Source of the DNA: Chara braunii | Taxonomy: Eukaryota; Streptophyta; Charophyceae; Charales; Characeae | DNA: 54,888 nucleotides | Direction: 5' to 3' | Assembly (NCBI GenBank): GCA_003427395.1 | Contig: BFEA01000978.1 | Location: forward strand, 130,142 to 185,029 | Shown here: in pieces, positions 10,270-20,206 of the stretch | How the letters are laid out: every line of letters begins with the position of its first letter | How positions within the stretch are numbered: the stretch's first letter is position 1 | The notes under the pieces: generated by a model | Database searches by the model: none | Told to the model about the DNA's origin: nothing | Seen by the model: the letters and a program-made list of their open reading frames with translations, nothing else | Translations under genes and position numbers: made by a program

Positions 10270-10646
10270 ACACTCTCAAGATTGCTCAGGGACGCTGACG
10301 TCAAGAGATACTCAAGGGAACTAAGAGAGGGGTGAATTCCAGCTGATAAGTTCGAGAAAATTTCATGCTGTCCTATCCACACAAATGATTTTGTTTTTAT
10401 ATTTTGATTAGTTAGGTGTACAACCATTGACATCTGACAGACAACATTAGTTAGAACTACTTTTTGTTCATGGTGCTTCTGTTTGCGGATTAATCAGGTT
10501 AAAAATAGTTTCGTTTGTAGGAATCTGACTTACCTGTTGACCCGAATGTAAAGTCTCTTAAATAGCCACGAGTAACTGGTATGTGCACAACGCTGCGGTA
10601 GGCACCTAAAGTGCATTAGTGAAGATTGCGTATAGGGTTGTAGCTT
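10270..10646. other. Untranslated leader or junction before the chromovirus gag; no LTR or clear primer site
   Basis: The sequence directly after LTR C does not resemble a primer binding site. TGGTATGTGCAC at about 10579 shares its first six bases with the usual tRNA-iMet-complementary site (TGGTAT) but diverges after that. No copy of this stretch is visible downstream of the element, so a 5' LTR cannot be defined. Confidence 0.4.
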
Positions 10647-12615
10647 ATGAGCGACAAGGAGGACACTAGAGAGGACAACCGGATCTTGCGATCGACAAGG
10701 CGCCCACTAGCCCATTTGGCATTAGGTCCAGAGGGTGACAAATTTCTATTCCGCCAGCGTAGAGAAAGTTTGCGGGAGGAGATGAGGGGTAGAGCAGCAG
10801 AGGCTAGCACGGCACTTGTGAGTGATGCCGCAGCTTCAGAAGCCATGGTCTCCTCAACACAGCAGTCTACTCACGCTGGTAGTTCAGGGTCTGTTGGGTC
10901 AACGGTTGCACAAACCCAGAGTCAGTCCACTGGTGTAATGGCGAGCCAGGCAATAGTGTTGACCTCCGATGAGATCGCCATACAACAAGCAGCATTGCAA
11001 GAGGTACAGCTACAAAAGGCATTAGGAGATATAAAAGCGGAGAAAGAAAGAATGATTAGAAGAAGAGCCAGGATGCAACATAGACAAGCGGACGTAAATG
11101 AGTTAGAGGAGATGGACCTGACGCTCATGACCGATGATGTGAGGATCATACAGTCTTTCCTGCTAAATGTAGTTGAGATGCAGGACAATTAGATGACCAT
11201 TCTTCAGGACATCCAGCAAAGTCTGGCCTTATTGGTTGGTCGTGCGCAGGCAACATCGCCAATGTCCGCGCCTGGTGCCTGACCTGTTGTACATCCTCCT
11301 CCTTTTGTCCCACCGGTGACTGGGGTATCCCCATATGTAGCCCCATCATCGGTCGCGATTGTTTCCCTGGGCATGCCGCTATCAGGAGGGGTATCAGCAG
11401 GAACTAATTTGCAGGTTCCCGTACAGACAGTGTACACCCAATCTCCGTTGCAGGTTGCGGTCACCACGCAGCCTGCTGGCTCACAGCCTGTGCAGCTGCA
11501 GGGCACACAGCCCCAACAGCTAGCACAACAACCTGTGTCACCGGGTCCACAGCCCGGAGTGATGCAAGGACCAGGACAAACACAGTGGGTTCCAAAGACG
11601 GTCATCACCGCTCCGAAACCCTTCACAGGGGACAAGAGAGGCGAAGACCTCGACACATGGTTGAGGGCAGTGCCAGTCTATGTTAGGTGTAAACTTACCT
11701 TGCCGCATAAATAAGTGTTTGTGGCTGCCTCCTACCTAGAGGGTAGTGCAGCAAGATGGTTGAGCGGTTTAGTGCAGCTCCAGGGGTATGATCACGACTT
11801 CTAAGCTTGGGCGGTCTCCCAGAAATTGGAGGACTTCTTGAAGATGGTGGAGGAAAGGTGGCACGATTCTCAGGAGGCTCAAAGGGCCACCGACGTGATT
11901 CTGACACTGCACACGCGGCAGTTTAAATCAGTAAGGGAAGCCACCGACGCCGTTGAGCGTCTGATCTGTGTCCTAGGGGTGCGCTATGACCCCCACGTTT
12001 TACTTACCTCGTTCCTGAGATGCTTCTCTTTGCCTCTCAGGACCAGTTGGCAAGTCAGGCCAACATCAATATGCACAACTTTCCTTCGTTTAGCAAGATG
12101 GCCCTAGACCTTGAGGCGAAGATAGGGCATGGACAAGCATCCACTACGGATGGTAGGAAGAAGACATTGCCTCCCAACGGGAAGGCGAAGGGCCGCTTAT
12201 GTTTGTGGATAACGATGGTTCTACTATCGAGCTAGACGATAACTTACAGGAGGGAGTAGGTTCACAGGCAGGCATCGTAGAAGCTTAAGGCGGTGGAGTA
12301 GTGGTTGTTGTAACTCAGAAAGGTAAGGCGACCGGTAGACGCCATGGAGGTTCCCGTTCTAGGAGTCAAGTTGACCCCAATGCTCCTCCATAGGAGAAAG
12401 CGGGTCTCACAGAGGACGTGTGGAGAGATCGTTATTCACGGCAGGCCTGTATTCGTTGTGGCCAATATGGCCATAACCAGTTCAAGTGCCGCAACAAGAA
12501 GGTGACCGATAAGATCCCGCCTACGATGGGGCAGGTGTTGGGATCCTCCCATCCCGTTGGTCGCAACGTGGCTAGTTCTTCTGGCAGTGCTCCGGGAAAC
12601 ACGTCGGGCCAGTAG
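10647..12615 (+). pseudogene. gag: Decayed gag of a Ty3/gypsy chromovirus, ending in a zinc knuckle
   Basis: The first open part (10647-11192) is a charged, Gln/Glu/Arg-rich segment that looks coiled-coil. The frame is then cut by stops at 11190 (TAG), 11280 (TGA), 11712 (TAA) and 11802 (TAA). After the second stop a Gln/Pro/Val-rich linker leads into the retrotransposon Gag core near 11610-12010 (FTGD, LDTWLRAV, YLEGSAARWL). The frame shifts near 12015 and again near 12190. A CX2CX4HX4C zinc knuckle (Cys-Ile-Arg-Cys...His...Cys) is intact at 12448-12489. Gag builds the cytoplasmic particle that packages element RNA. With at least four stops and two shifts this copy cannot make it. Confidence 0.85.
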
Positions 12616-12674
12616 GAATAGTAGTTGTTCCTACTAGGGTCGAGGTGGTGGAAACACCCTCACCATCTCGATAG

Positions 12675-13448
12675 ATGGCCCAAGCTACTGACTCCAGTGT
12701 CATCCCACAAACACGTTCAGACCCATCGAGCCTCTGTTCGATGAATGTGTTTGAGTCCTTAGAGGAGCTAGAGGTGGAGTGGTCTAGATCAGACCCGCTA
12801 GCTTCTTGGACGGCCCTAGTCAAAGCCCCGAAGGGTGAGATGTTCGTCAGCGAGATAGTCATTGGCGGCCACAAGGCCGGGGCCTATTATGATACTTGCT
12901 CGACAAGGAACTTTATTAGTCATGCGTGCGTTGAGAGGCTACATTTACAAGGGCGAGTGCAACGCCTGAGTCGACCTGTGGAATAGACCTGTGCCAACAA
13001 ACAGCGCATGGTAGTCAGTGACTACCTCAAGGATGTAGAGTGTTGTTTTCCGTATGCGGGAGGGGAATTGAGACATCGCGTCTCGTTCCAAGTGAGTGAC
13101 GAACTCCCAATGGATATGTTACTAGGAATGTAGTACCTCTTTGTGGCTCAGCCCCAGTTTGACTTGGACTGAAAAGTGGTCACACACACTTTGCCAGGTG
13201 GAGGGACCGCCAGATTACATAAGTTCAAAGCTAGTAGTCTGATTAAGTCCTACGGGTGCATGTATGCGGCCGCGTTCTACAATTATTATAAGCAAAATCA
13301 AGAGGAGGGTATGTACCTAGTTTATGTCTGTACTGCAGGCGAGCCGGTGAAAATGTTGCCGGAGATAGAGGAAGTAGTTGCCAAGTACCCTCATCTATTT
13401 AAAGAGCCGACATGGGTTGTAGAGAGGGAGGTCGTCCACGAGATATAA
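12675..13448 (+). pseudogene. Decayed aspartic protease segment of chromovirus pol
   Basis: At 12879-12914 the text reads AYYDTCSTRNFIS, where retropepsins of this lineage have an Asp-Thr/Ser-Gly active site followed by a small-residue-rich stretch and an Asn-Phe-Ile-Ser-like motif. The catalytic triad is therefore Asp-Thr-Cys, with the Gly lost. Stops follow at 12984, 13131 and 13170 in the same frame. The segment lies between the gag zinc knuckle and the reverse transcriptase, as expected for Ty3/gypsy. The enzyme would process the Gag-Pol polyprotein; this one should be inactive. Confidence 0.7.
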
Positions 13449-14155
13449 ATTATCCCAGGGTCTAGTATCCCGAAGGGTAGGGTCTATCGGATGTCTCCAG
13501 GCGAGCTCGATGAGCTTCGCCGACATCTCAAGGAACTCGTAGAGAAGGGATGGATCCGGTCGAGTGTCTTTCCTTATGGATCTCCAGTACTATTCGTACC
13601 TAAGAAGAAGGAGGGTACACTGAGGATGTGCATTGACTATAGGGGCCTCGATGCCATCACTGTTAAGAATAGAGAGCCCCTACCGGGCGTCGACGATTTG
13701 CTTGATAGAGTGCAAGGGTATCGGTACTTCAGTAAGATAGATCTGAAGTCCGGGTACCATCAGATTGCAATCCGGCCCGAGGATCAACACAAAACCGCCT
13801 TTCAGACCAGGTACGGTCTGTACGAGTTTGTGGTGATGCCTTTCGGCCTTTGCAATGCTCCTGGCACCTTTCAACACGCTATGAATCGGATATTCCATGA
13901 CTACTTGGATAAGTTTGTCATCGTGTACCTCGATAACATACTTATTTTTAGGAAGACTGTCGAGGAGCACGTTGCACATTTGGACAAAGTCCTCAGTCTC
14001 CTACGACAACACAAGTTCAAGATCAACGGTGAGAAGTGTGAGTTTGGCCGCCCCCGTGTCTTGTACTTGGGTCATGAGATATCCTCGGAAATGTTGAAGC
14101 CCGATGACTCGAAGGTGGCCAGCATTCGTGATTGGCCACGTCCTCATTCTGTGAG
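13449..14155 (+). pseudogene. Reverse transcriptase domain of chromovirus pol, catalytic Asp replaced
   Basis: The longest clean domain of the element. Visible RT landmarks include GWIRSSVFPYGSPVLFVPKKK, then RMCIDYRGLD, the FSKIDLKSGYHQI block with its catalytic Asp, and MPFGLCNAPGTFQ. The active-site motif that is normally Tyr-Leu-Asp-Asp reads YLDN (VIVYLDNILIF, about 13918-13950), so the second Asp is gone. The frame continues through the LYLGHEIS thumb landmark and shifts near 14150. An RT copies element RNA into DNA; loss of one of the paired Asp residues is expected to abolish polymerisation. This copy had to be mobilised before decay or by another copy. Confidence 0.9.
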
Positions 14156-14740
14156 TCTGTGACTAAGATGAGATCTTTCTTAGGAATGACAGGCTACTAT
14201 AGGACTTTCGTTAAAAACTATAGCATAGTGGCCGCTCCTTTGACTGATCTGACCCGCCTTGACACCCCATGGGAGTGGACAGATGAGTGCGAGGCTGCTT
14301 TCAGATATTTGAAGCATGCGTTGACGCACTACAAGGTCTTGAAACTTCTTGATCCTGATAAGCCGTTTATAGTCACCACGGATGCCAGCCAATATGGCAT
14401 TGGCGCCGTGCTCGCGCAGTAGGAGGGGCCAAAGTTGAGGCCTGTAGAGAACATGTCCAAAAAAATGTCGTCTCAGAAGTTGGCTAAGTCCACCTATGAG
14501 AAAAAACTATATGCAGTTTACAAGGCTTTGACCCATTGGAGACACTTTCTCCTTGGGAGGTTCTTCATCCTCAGGACTGATCATCAGACCCTGAGATGGA
14601 TGAGAACTCAACCCGTACTCTCTGACGCTCTCAAGCGTTGGATCGAAGTCATTGAGCAGTATGACTTTGACCCTCAGTATCTAAAAGGGGAGTACAACAA
14701 GGTTGTTGATGCCTTGTCGCGTAGACCTGATTTCTCAGGT
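14156..14740 (+). pseudogene. RNase H segment of chromovirus pol
   Basis: In the frame after the shift there is a FLGMTGYYRTFV connection motif, then TTDASQYGIGAVL, whose Asp is the first acidic residue of Ty3-type RNase H. A TAG stop at 14420 is followed in the same frame by STYEKKLYAVYKAL (containing the Glu) and FILRTDHQTLRW (containing the next Asp). VVDALSRRPD marks the end of the domain. RNase H removes template RNA during reverse transcription. Catalytic residues look kept, but the reading frame is broken. Confidence 0.85.
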
Positions 14741-15655
14741 GCGCTTACTACTGAGTTCAATCTGACGGACAATGTTACTCAGTCCTTGGTGGAAGCCTAT
14801 CGCGAGGACCATTTCATGTCTGAGATTATACGCAGACTTGAGGCGAAGGACAAGAAGACTTCTGCCGAGTTTGAGTTGGTCAATGACTTGTTGTTCATGG
14901 AGAAGGCAGGGAATAAACGATTGTGTGTTTCTAATAGCGAGTCCTTACGTAATTTATTTTTAGGTGAGTATCATGATGCCACCGGCCATTTTGGGTATTA
15001 GAAAACTGCAGCCAATCTGCTGCAGTGGTTCTGGTGGCCCACGATGATGTGAGATGCTCAGTTGTACGTGGAGACTTGTCAGGTCTGTCAAAGAGACAAA
15101 CCCCGTACTCAGGCTCCTCTTGGGCTACTGAAGCCCCTTCCAATTCCGGAACGGCCGGGTGAGTGTCTGTCCATGGACTTCATGGATACACTGATCACGA
15201 ACAAGAGTGGGATGCGACACATCTTCGTCATTGTGGGTAGATTTAGTAAGTATGCTAGGTTAGTAGTAATGCCGGAAACAGCAAGAACGGAGTATGTGAT
15301 CCGAATGCTAAAAGAGAACTGGGTTAGAGACTTCGGTTTACCGAAGTCCATTATTAGTGACAGGGATGTCCGATTTACCAGCGAATTGTGGAAGGCCGCT
15401 GTTGCAGAGCAGGGAACCCAGTTGCAAATGACTTCTAGGAACCACCCCGAGGCCAACGGCCAGACCGAGCAACTGAACCGCGCTGTACAACATTTGTTGA
15501 GGCATTACATCAAGCCCAACCAGGTGGACTGGGATGAGAAGCTTGGTCCCATCGCCAGTTTGTACAACAACGCGGTACACAGCGCCACCCGGGTGAGCCA
15601 ACAGTTTGCTATTGACTTTCAAGCCGAGACTACCCTTAGACTTCCTCCTCCCTGA
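14741..15655 (+). pseudogene. Integrase of chromovirus pol with HHCC finger and D,D35E core
   Basis: It keeps the RNase H frame. The N-terminal finger has His-Asp-Ala-Thr-Gly-His near 14970-14990 and Cys-Gln-Val-Cys near 15077. The catalytic core shows SMDFMDT (first Asp, about 15174), ISDRDVRFTS (second Asp, about 15357) and HPEANGQTEQLNR (Glu, about 15450), with the spacing of retroviral-type integrases. Stops fall at 14999 and 15050, and a TGA at 15653 ends the clean stretch. Integrase joins element DNA to the host chromosome. Confidence 0.88.
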
Positions 15656-16288
15656 GAATCAGTCAACTGCTACACCAGGTACTCTGGAATTTGCTTACCG
15701 TATGAACAAAAGATGCAGCACGTTGTAGAACAGATGCAAAAGGCCGCGGCTATGATAGAATCTGCGAACAAACATCGTCATGAGTCTTCCTTTCAAGTTG
15801 GGGATAGAGTCTGGGTTAAGTCCTCAGAACTGGGACAAGAGCACGGGATCTCCCGCAAGCTTATGGCACAGTACTTCGGACCATGGAAAGTCTTAGATAT
15901 TGTTGGGACTGATCCGGACGGACCTTCTTACGTAATCCGGATCCCTAGTCATCTCCGCACTTACCCTGTCTTTCACGCCTCGAAGCTTGCACCTTTCAAG
16001 GAAACAAATCAGTTCTCATCTCGTCATTCAATGCTACCCCCAACCATGGATGGAAAGGTCGACATCAACGACATTGTTGATCACCGGAAGCTGCCAGTTC
16101 CAAGAACAACACGCAGAGGACGTCCTCCTAAGCCGAAGCTGCAGTATCGCGTTCGGTTTCGACATCATACTGATCCGAAGGAGGACCGCTGGTTTACCAG
16201 GGATGAACTCATGCAGACCACTCCGCAAGTGGTAGCCCACTATGAGAAATCTCTGCAGAAAGGAAAGCGTCCGATGGTCGAAGACTGA
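15656..16288 (+). pseudogene. Integrase C-terminal region with chromodomain
   Basis: The frame is the same as the integrase core. It begins with a VGDRVWVKSSEL beta-barrel motif and a LMAQYFGPWKVLD motif, then YPVFHASKLAPF, the usual end of the chromoviral integrase GPF/Y module. The last about 65 residues (VDINDIVDHR..., LQYRVRF..., DRWFTRDEL) have the order of a chromodomain, although the aromatic cage is degenerate (the usual VKWKGY-like motif reads VRFRHH). Chromodomains steer insertion toward marked heterochromatin. It ends at TGA 16286-16288. Confidence 0.75.
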
Positions 16289-16311
16289 GCTTCTTAGAGG
16301 ACTGTTGAAGC

Positions 16312-16325
16312 TAAGGAGGAGGGAA
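16312..16325 (+). other. Candidate polypurine tract and start of a lost 3' LTR
   Basis: AAGGAGGAGGGAA directly precedes TGCGAGGCC, the arrangement expected for a polypurine tract followed by an LTR beginning TG. No second copy of the TGCGAGGCC sequence exists upstream of gag, so the LTR pair cannot be confirmed. Confidence 0.35.
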
Positions 16326-17216
16326 TGCGAGGCCACTGCCTCTATGAGCCCCATTCAGCCCCTTCTTAGAAGCCTGTCGGCCACCCTAAGTGAAGGCAGG
16401 CTCGACGAGGTCCTTCAGGGCCTTATTTCGGCCTCTGCGCAACTCAAGGAAATTCAGGCAGTTGCGCAACGCCAGTTGGTTGAAAGAACCCAGGCCTTGG
16501 GCCGCCTGTGTGAATGTATGGAAAGCAGGCCCTGGGCTGGATACGGGTACTGGGCCGAACACAGGCCAAAGGCAGTTGGGCGCATGCAACCAACTAAGGC
16601 CCAAGGCCTGTTCTCGAACGTGCTGGGCTTCAGGCTCTCGGGGCCTACTGGAAGTTTCCTTGGACTGGACGCAGGCAGGCCACTTCGATATAGCAAAGGG
16701 CCTGCCTCCTCATTCGGCATTCCGGTGATGGCTGCATGCTGCGCAAGCACCGCTGCGCTATTTGCTGGATGGCGCCCACGCTCTCACGGGCGGCAGGAAG
16801 AAGCGGGCAGCCATAGCCGAGCTGCTCCGCTGTGAGCTAGGTGTGGCGCAGCATGGTCCTTGGGTGCAAGTGACATATGTGTGTTGGGGAACGAGGTTGT
16901 GAGTGTAGCGAAAGACATACCTGGTGCTGGAAGCGTGCGGCATTGGTCGTTGTATTCTCATACTTCGGGGGAGTTGTTGTTGTCAAATTCGGCATTGTAG
17001 TATAGGCTAGATAGGATCTGCCACAAGTAGTCTGGGCGTCGAGCGCCAGATAGGATATCAACTCTGGTTCTTCGTTGATGATGATGATGGGTCTATTTCA
17101 ACATTGTTAATTATGAACTCTTGGTGTGTTCTTATTTGGTGAATCTCGTGATGCAATTCTGTTGTTGGCTCGAGGTCAAGACTATCTGGACTCATACGTA
17201 TGATGTTGTTTGATTG
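16326..17216. other. No gene recognised between the chromovirus and the PRIMPOL-like exons
   Basis: 16326-16830 is GC-richer, and a 197-codon open frame (16242-16835) runs across the chromodomain stop. It shows no recognisable domain and alternates CAGGCC/GGGCC words. 16840-17216 is AT-richer intergenic or intron-like sequence. The first exons of the PRIMPOL-like gene should lie here or further upstream, but I cannot see them. Confidence 0.4.
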
Positions 17217-17378
17217 TTGAAGTTCGCTATTGCTCATCTTCCTTGCAATCATGACAAAGATGGAAATATCATGATTGAAACATTGTTGTCTATTGTTGGT
17301 ATGCTGATATCCACTGAATTTCATGGAGTTCATGACCTGCAAGACGCATGGATTTAGAAACATATTCTTCTTGGAAAG
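17212..17378 (+). pseudogene. PRIMPOL: PRIMPOL-like exon: motif I region, frameshifted
   Basis: A Phe-Asp codon pair (17209-17214), two extra bases, then LKF and a linker to DKDGNIMIETLLSIVGMLIS. This aligns with the family order FDLEF...DGxxM, which places the catalytic DxE at 17212-17222, here Asp-Leu-Lys after ignoring two bases. The frame runs to TAG at 17355. One base out, LETYSSWK continues to a GTAAAG donor at 17379. A missing T in the ATTTAG run would join the two frames. The final G of this exon plus AA from the next makes the Glu before KVSRHL. Confidence 0.65.
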
Positions 17379-17537
17379 GTAAAGATACAGAGTGACTTAA
17401 TATCGGTAAGGAAAAAACTTTTTTACTTCTCACAGTAATAAAAAAATATATTATACATTCTAGTTTTTCAAAATTATTTTTTGCAAATTACATATTGATT
17501 GTCTTCAGTACTCGATTGTTTCTTTGTTCTTTTGCAG

Positions 17538-17620
17538 AAAAAGTTTCAAGGCACTTGCGTATAAAAATCCCCGGAGTTCTATTTAGTAATAACTATCAGG
17601 TTTCAGAATTTGTTAAAAAG
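17538..17620 (+). pseudogene. PRIMPOL: PRIMPOL-like exon carrying the SxH motif II
   Basis: An 83-bp exon with textbook borders: TTCTTTGTTCTTTTGCAG acceptor and GTGAGT donor. One frame is open and reads (E)KVSRHLRIKIPGVLF, then SNNYQVSEFVKK. PrimPol proteins have a K(F/Y)SRHLIF...F.DN.HVG.F pattern here, where Ser-Arg-His is motif II. The open frame is the one whose phase fits the upstream exon. It ends in phase 0. Confidence 0.8.
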
Positions 17621-17997
17621 GTGAGTTGTCTTTTATAACTTCATTTGATGTTGTACTTATTAAGTGGCAAATGTCTTATCGACGAGCTTCAACGAAATGA
17701 CTTATTTTTTAAAATCTAACAATATTGATCTCGTCTCTTTTTATTTTTTCGTTGTTCGCTGGCTAGCCTAACATTCCTACAGATTTTAATCACCCCGTTT
17801 AGTGAGAGAGAATGAGTGATTGACATGTGAGAGAGAGAGAAAGTGTGTGAGTGAGAGAGTGAGAACTGTCCGTAAAACTGTTCTCATGCTGCATTTCATG
17901 CTCTAGCACTCAAAACCTTTGTCGCCCCCACTCACCCATTACCAGGGTTGTCGAGCCCCGGCCCCGGGGCCCCGGCGGGGGTCCGGGGGTGAGCACC

Positions 17998-18662
17998 NNN
18001 NNNNNNNNNNNNNNNNNNNNNNNNNNNNNNNNNNNNNNNNNNNNNNNNNNNNNNNNNNNNNNNNNNNNNNNNNNNNNNNNNNNNNNNNNNNNNNNNNNNN
18101 NNNNNNNNNNNNNNNNNNNNNNNNNNNNNNNNNNNNNNNNNNNNNNNNNNNNNNNNNNNNNNNNNNNNNNNNNNNNNNNNNNNNNNNNNNNNNNNNNNNN
18201 NNNNNNNNNNNNNNNNNNNNNNNNNNNNNNNNNNNNNNNNNNNNNNNNNNNNNNNNNNNNNNNNNNNNNNNNNNNNNNNNNNNNNNNNNNNNNNNNNNNN
18301 NNNNNNNNNNNNNNNNNNNNNNNNNNNNNNNNNNNNNNNNNNNNNNNNNNNNNNNNNNNNNNNNNNNNNNNNNNNNNNNNNNNNNNNNNNNNNNNNNNNN
18401 NNNNNNNNNNNNNNNNNNNNNNNNNNNNNNNNNNNNNNNNNNNNNNNNNNNNNNNNNNNNNNNNNNNNNNNNNNNNNNNNNNNNNNNNNNNNNNNNNNNN
18501 NNNNNNNNNNNNNNNNNNNNNNNNNNNNNNNNNNNNNNNNNNNNNNNNNNNNNNNNNNNNNNNNNNNNNNNNNNNNNNNNNNNNNNNNNNNNNNNNNNNN
18601 NNNNNNNNNNNNNNNNNNNNNNNNNNNNNNNNNNNNNNNNNNNNNNNNNNNNNNNNNNNNNN
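17998..18662. other. Assembly gap (665 N)
   Basis: A run of N between GC-rich sequence and a fragment identical to part of the giant LTR at 24292. Open frames reported across it are meaningless. Confidence 1.
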
Positions 18663-18697
18663 ATAAAGAACATAAAAATAAAAACACACACACACAC

Positions 18698-18735
18698 CTG
18701 TCTCTTATACACATCTAGATGTGTATAAGAGACAG
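18698..18735. other. Nextera mate-pair junction adapter left in the assembly
   Basis: CTGTCTCTTATACACATCT is followed directly by its reverse complement AGATGTGTATAAGAGACAG, the 38-bp circularisation junction of Tn5-based mate-pair libraries. The bases before it (18663-18697) match the LTR sequence at 24292-24326, and those after it belong to the hAT-like right end. The two sides are therefore from different genomic places. Confidence 0.97.
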
Positions 18736-19053
18736 GGCACGTGCGGGGTTAATTTGGAGGGGCCAAGGGTCGGGGATCCCCGCGGCAGGGTTGCGGGGGT
18801 GAAACCCCCACCCCGGCTTGGGCCCCGGGGATCCCCGCGTGACAACACTGCCCATTACCCATCCTGATCGCCCATCAATCTAATTCGTCCCCATCATTCT
18901 TCTCCCAATAGTACATATATAGGTGTTTGTTCTTGTCCAACAAATAATACTAGTGTACAACTTGGTTGATAGCTAATATACTTAAGGTTTTTAACTTGTT
19001 TTTTTTTTCCATAGGTGTGCGCATATATAGATCACAATCGATACAAGTTTTGA

Positions 19054-19290
19054 TCATATCAAGATCTGTATGCGTTAACATCAAAGGGAGTCTCTCTCTT
19101 CATTGACAAAACGGTTTACAAGCCGAAGCAACTGATGAGGTTATCATTTTCCACTAAGCAAGGATTTTCATCTTTACTGATTCCAACCGGGCGCTTTGGC
19201 ACTCCAACGCTCACGGTGAAAAGAAATAAAACTGGTTTCGTTGTTCAGTTTCGTTGCAAATTTTGTACTGCAGACCCTTTTTCTGGATGA
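19054..19290 (+). pseudogene. PRIMPOL: PRIMPOL-like exon carrying the motif III Asp
   Basis: A 78-codon open frame between TGA at 19051 and TGA at 19288. Its centre reads LFIDKTVYKPKQLMRL followed by SFSTKQG and LLIPTGRF. PrimPol proteins have L(F/I)VDLGVYTRNRNFRL followed by a SSK.GK stretch at motif III, whose Asp aligns with codon 19105-19107. Arg-Asn-Arg of the family reads Lys-Pro-Lys here. The acceptor is unclear (an AG at 19062-19063 would give the wrong phase after the previous exon), so one exon or part of one may be missing between them, near the hAT insertion. A GTATGC donor lies at 19294. Confidence 0.7.
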
Positions 19291-19399
19291 TGTAGGTATG
19301 CTTGTTTTCATAACTTAAAAAAATTGTAGCTGAATTTTTTTTATTTTATTTTTTTTCGGTTTTTTTTTTTCATGGCGTGGGTGGTTTTTGTTGTAAAAG

Positions 19400-19528
19400 G
19401 TTGAAAATGTTATGGAGGTGAAGAAACTTTTCATCACAGAGTTCACTTGTGAAAGTCAAGGATGAGAAAGTTCTAGTGGACAAACCTTAGATAATTATGT
19501 TGTGCTTGGTGGAACCCTCTCTGCGCAG
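19400..19528 (+). pseudogene. Possible PRIMPOL-like exon, weak
   Basis: One frame reads VENVMEVKKLFITEFTCES, then a TGA, then more open sequence to GCGCAG with a GTAAAT donor at 19529. In the family an acidic stretch, a FLSSLV-like helix and a conserved Leu-Thr-Cys come after motif III. The likeness to FITEFTCE is suggestive only. The in-frame TGA fits the decay of the gene. Confidence 0.3.
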
Positions 19529-19640
19529 GTAAATTGAAATTAAAAACAAGCTTGTCGCTTATCAGAGTATGTGGGTTTGGTTTTATTCATAAGAACAACC
19601 AAGTAAGAAAATCAACAAAAATTGTTGAGGTAAGAAGGTG

Positions 19641-19720
19641 TTGGGTGTAGGTTGAATGAGATGCAGTTATGCACAAAAGGCTGCTCCTCCTTTTGTCATA
19701 GCCTTTGACAAGTCATATCA
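19641..19720 (+). pseudogene. Possible PRIMPOL-like exon, very weak
   Basis: Following a GTGTAG acceptor, one frame gives AAPPFVIAFDKSYQPS. It is comparable to the SP(F/Y)P.(L/V)D.F(I/V) stretch that precedes the zinc finger in PrimPol. The right border is not clear, and the frame continues by chance to 19856. Confidence 0.2.
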
Positions 19721-19894
19721 ACCATCATCTTTGTCTCTTTCTCTATCCACAATTGTTGAGTGTTGCTTACAGATGCTGAATATCGGCGGCCATGTCAAAA
19801 TACTGCGTACCAGAATCCTCTCCACAACTTCATTTCTATATGGCTTTGCCTTGTAAACTGCTCTCAACAATCACCCACCTTTCTCTGCTCGCAC

Positions 19895-19924
19895 TTCTGC
19901 TCTCTCTCTCTCTCTCTCTCTCTN

Positions 19925-19968
<44 letters not shown>

Positions 19969-20206
19969 GGGTACGCTGGAGAATGCCCTGCAGTGCATAG
20001 GCCAGGAAAATTTTGATCACACAACCTGCTACTAAGAGCAACAATTTGTAGTTTTTTTTTTAACTTTTTTTCTTTTCCCTCCCTCTTTCTCTCTCTCTCT
20101 CTCCCACCCCCTCTTTCTCTCTCTCTCTGAGTGGGTGCGTTGGACAACGCAATGCATAGACCAGGGAAAATTTTGTTAACACAACCTGCTACCAAGAGCA
20201 ACAATT
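19895..20206. repeat. CT microsatellites and a tandem duplicate of about 160 bp
   Basis: Two CT runs (about 19901-19963, interrupted by one N, and 20086-20127) are each followed by GAGTGGGT(A/G)CG(C/T)TGGA, then ...CATAG(G/A)CCAGG, AAAATTTTG and ACACAACCTGCTAC. The two 80-bp blocks (19964 on, 20128 on) are clear duplicates. Noncoding. Confidence 0.8.

Larger units (their letters stand above)
17935..18858. mobile_element. hAT-like nonautonomous DNA transposon 1 with perfect 8-bp target duplication
   Basis: The element spans 17943-18850. The left end reads CAGGGTTGTC and the right end GACAACACTG, reverse complement CAGTGTTGTC (one mismatch). CCCATTAC is duplicated exactly on both sides (17935-17942 and 18851-18858). 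Eight-base duplications and CA(G)-type ends are typical of hAT. Both ends are extremely GC-rich. The middle is an assembly gap plus a chimeric adapter-bearing segment (18663-18735), so length and content are unknown. It sits in a PRIMPOL-like intron. Confidence 0.8.

Noticed and set aside
9675-10279. Overlapping Arg/Ser-rich frames of 89-148 codons in the LTR terminal modules
   Set aside because: They occur on both strands in every copy, with different stops in each. They reflect GC-rich conserved noncoding sequence.
10260-10290. LTR C as the 5' LTR of the chromovirus
   Set aside because: No primer site follows it, its family uses a tRNA-Asp-type site elsewhere, and no matching 3' LTR lies after the chromodomain.
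16242-16835. 197-codon open frame overlapping the chromodomain end
   Set aside because: It runs in another frame through the certain chromodomain sequence and then through low-information GC-rich text with no motif.
17910-18728. Open frames of 225-269 residues across the first gap
   Set aside because: They consist mostly of N and end in adapter sequence.
19760-19860. NIGGHVK in the 19656-19856 frame as the PrimPol finger
   Set aside because: The exon at 22765-22872 gives a gapless and far better match (IGRRHKKN with upstream PEE...VFDI), so this likeness is chance.
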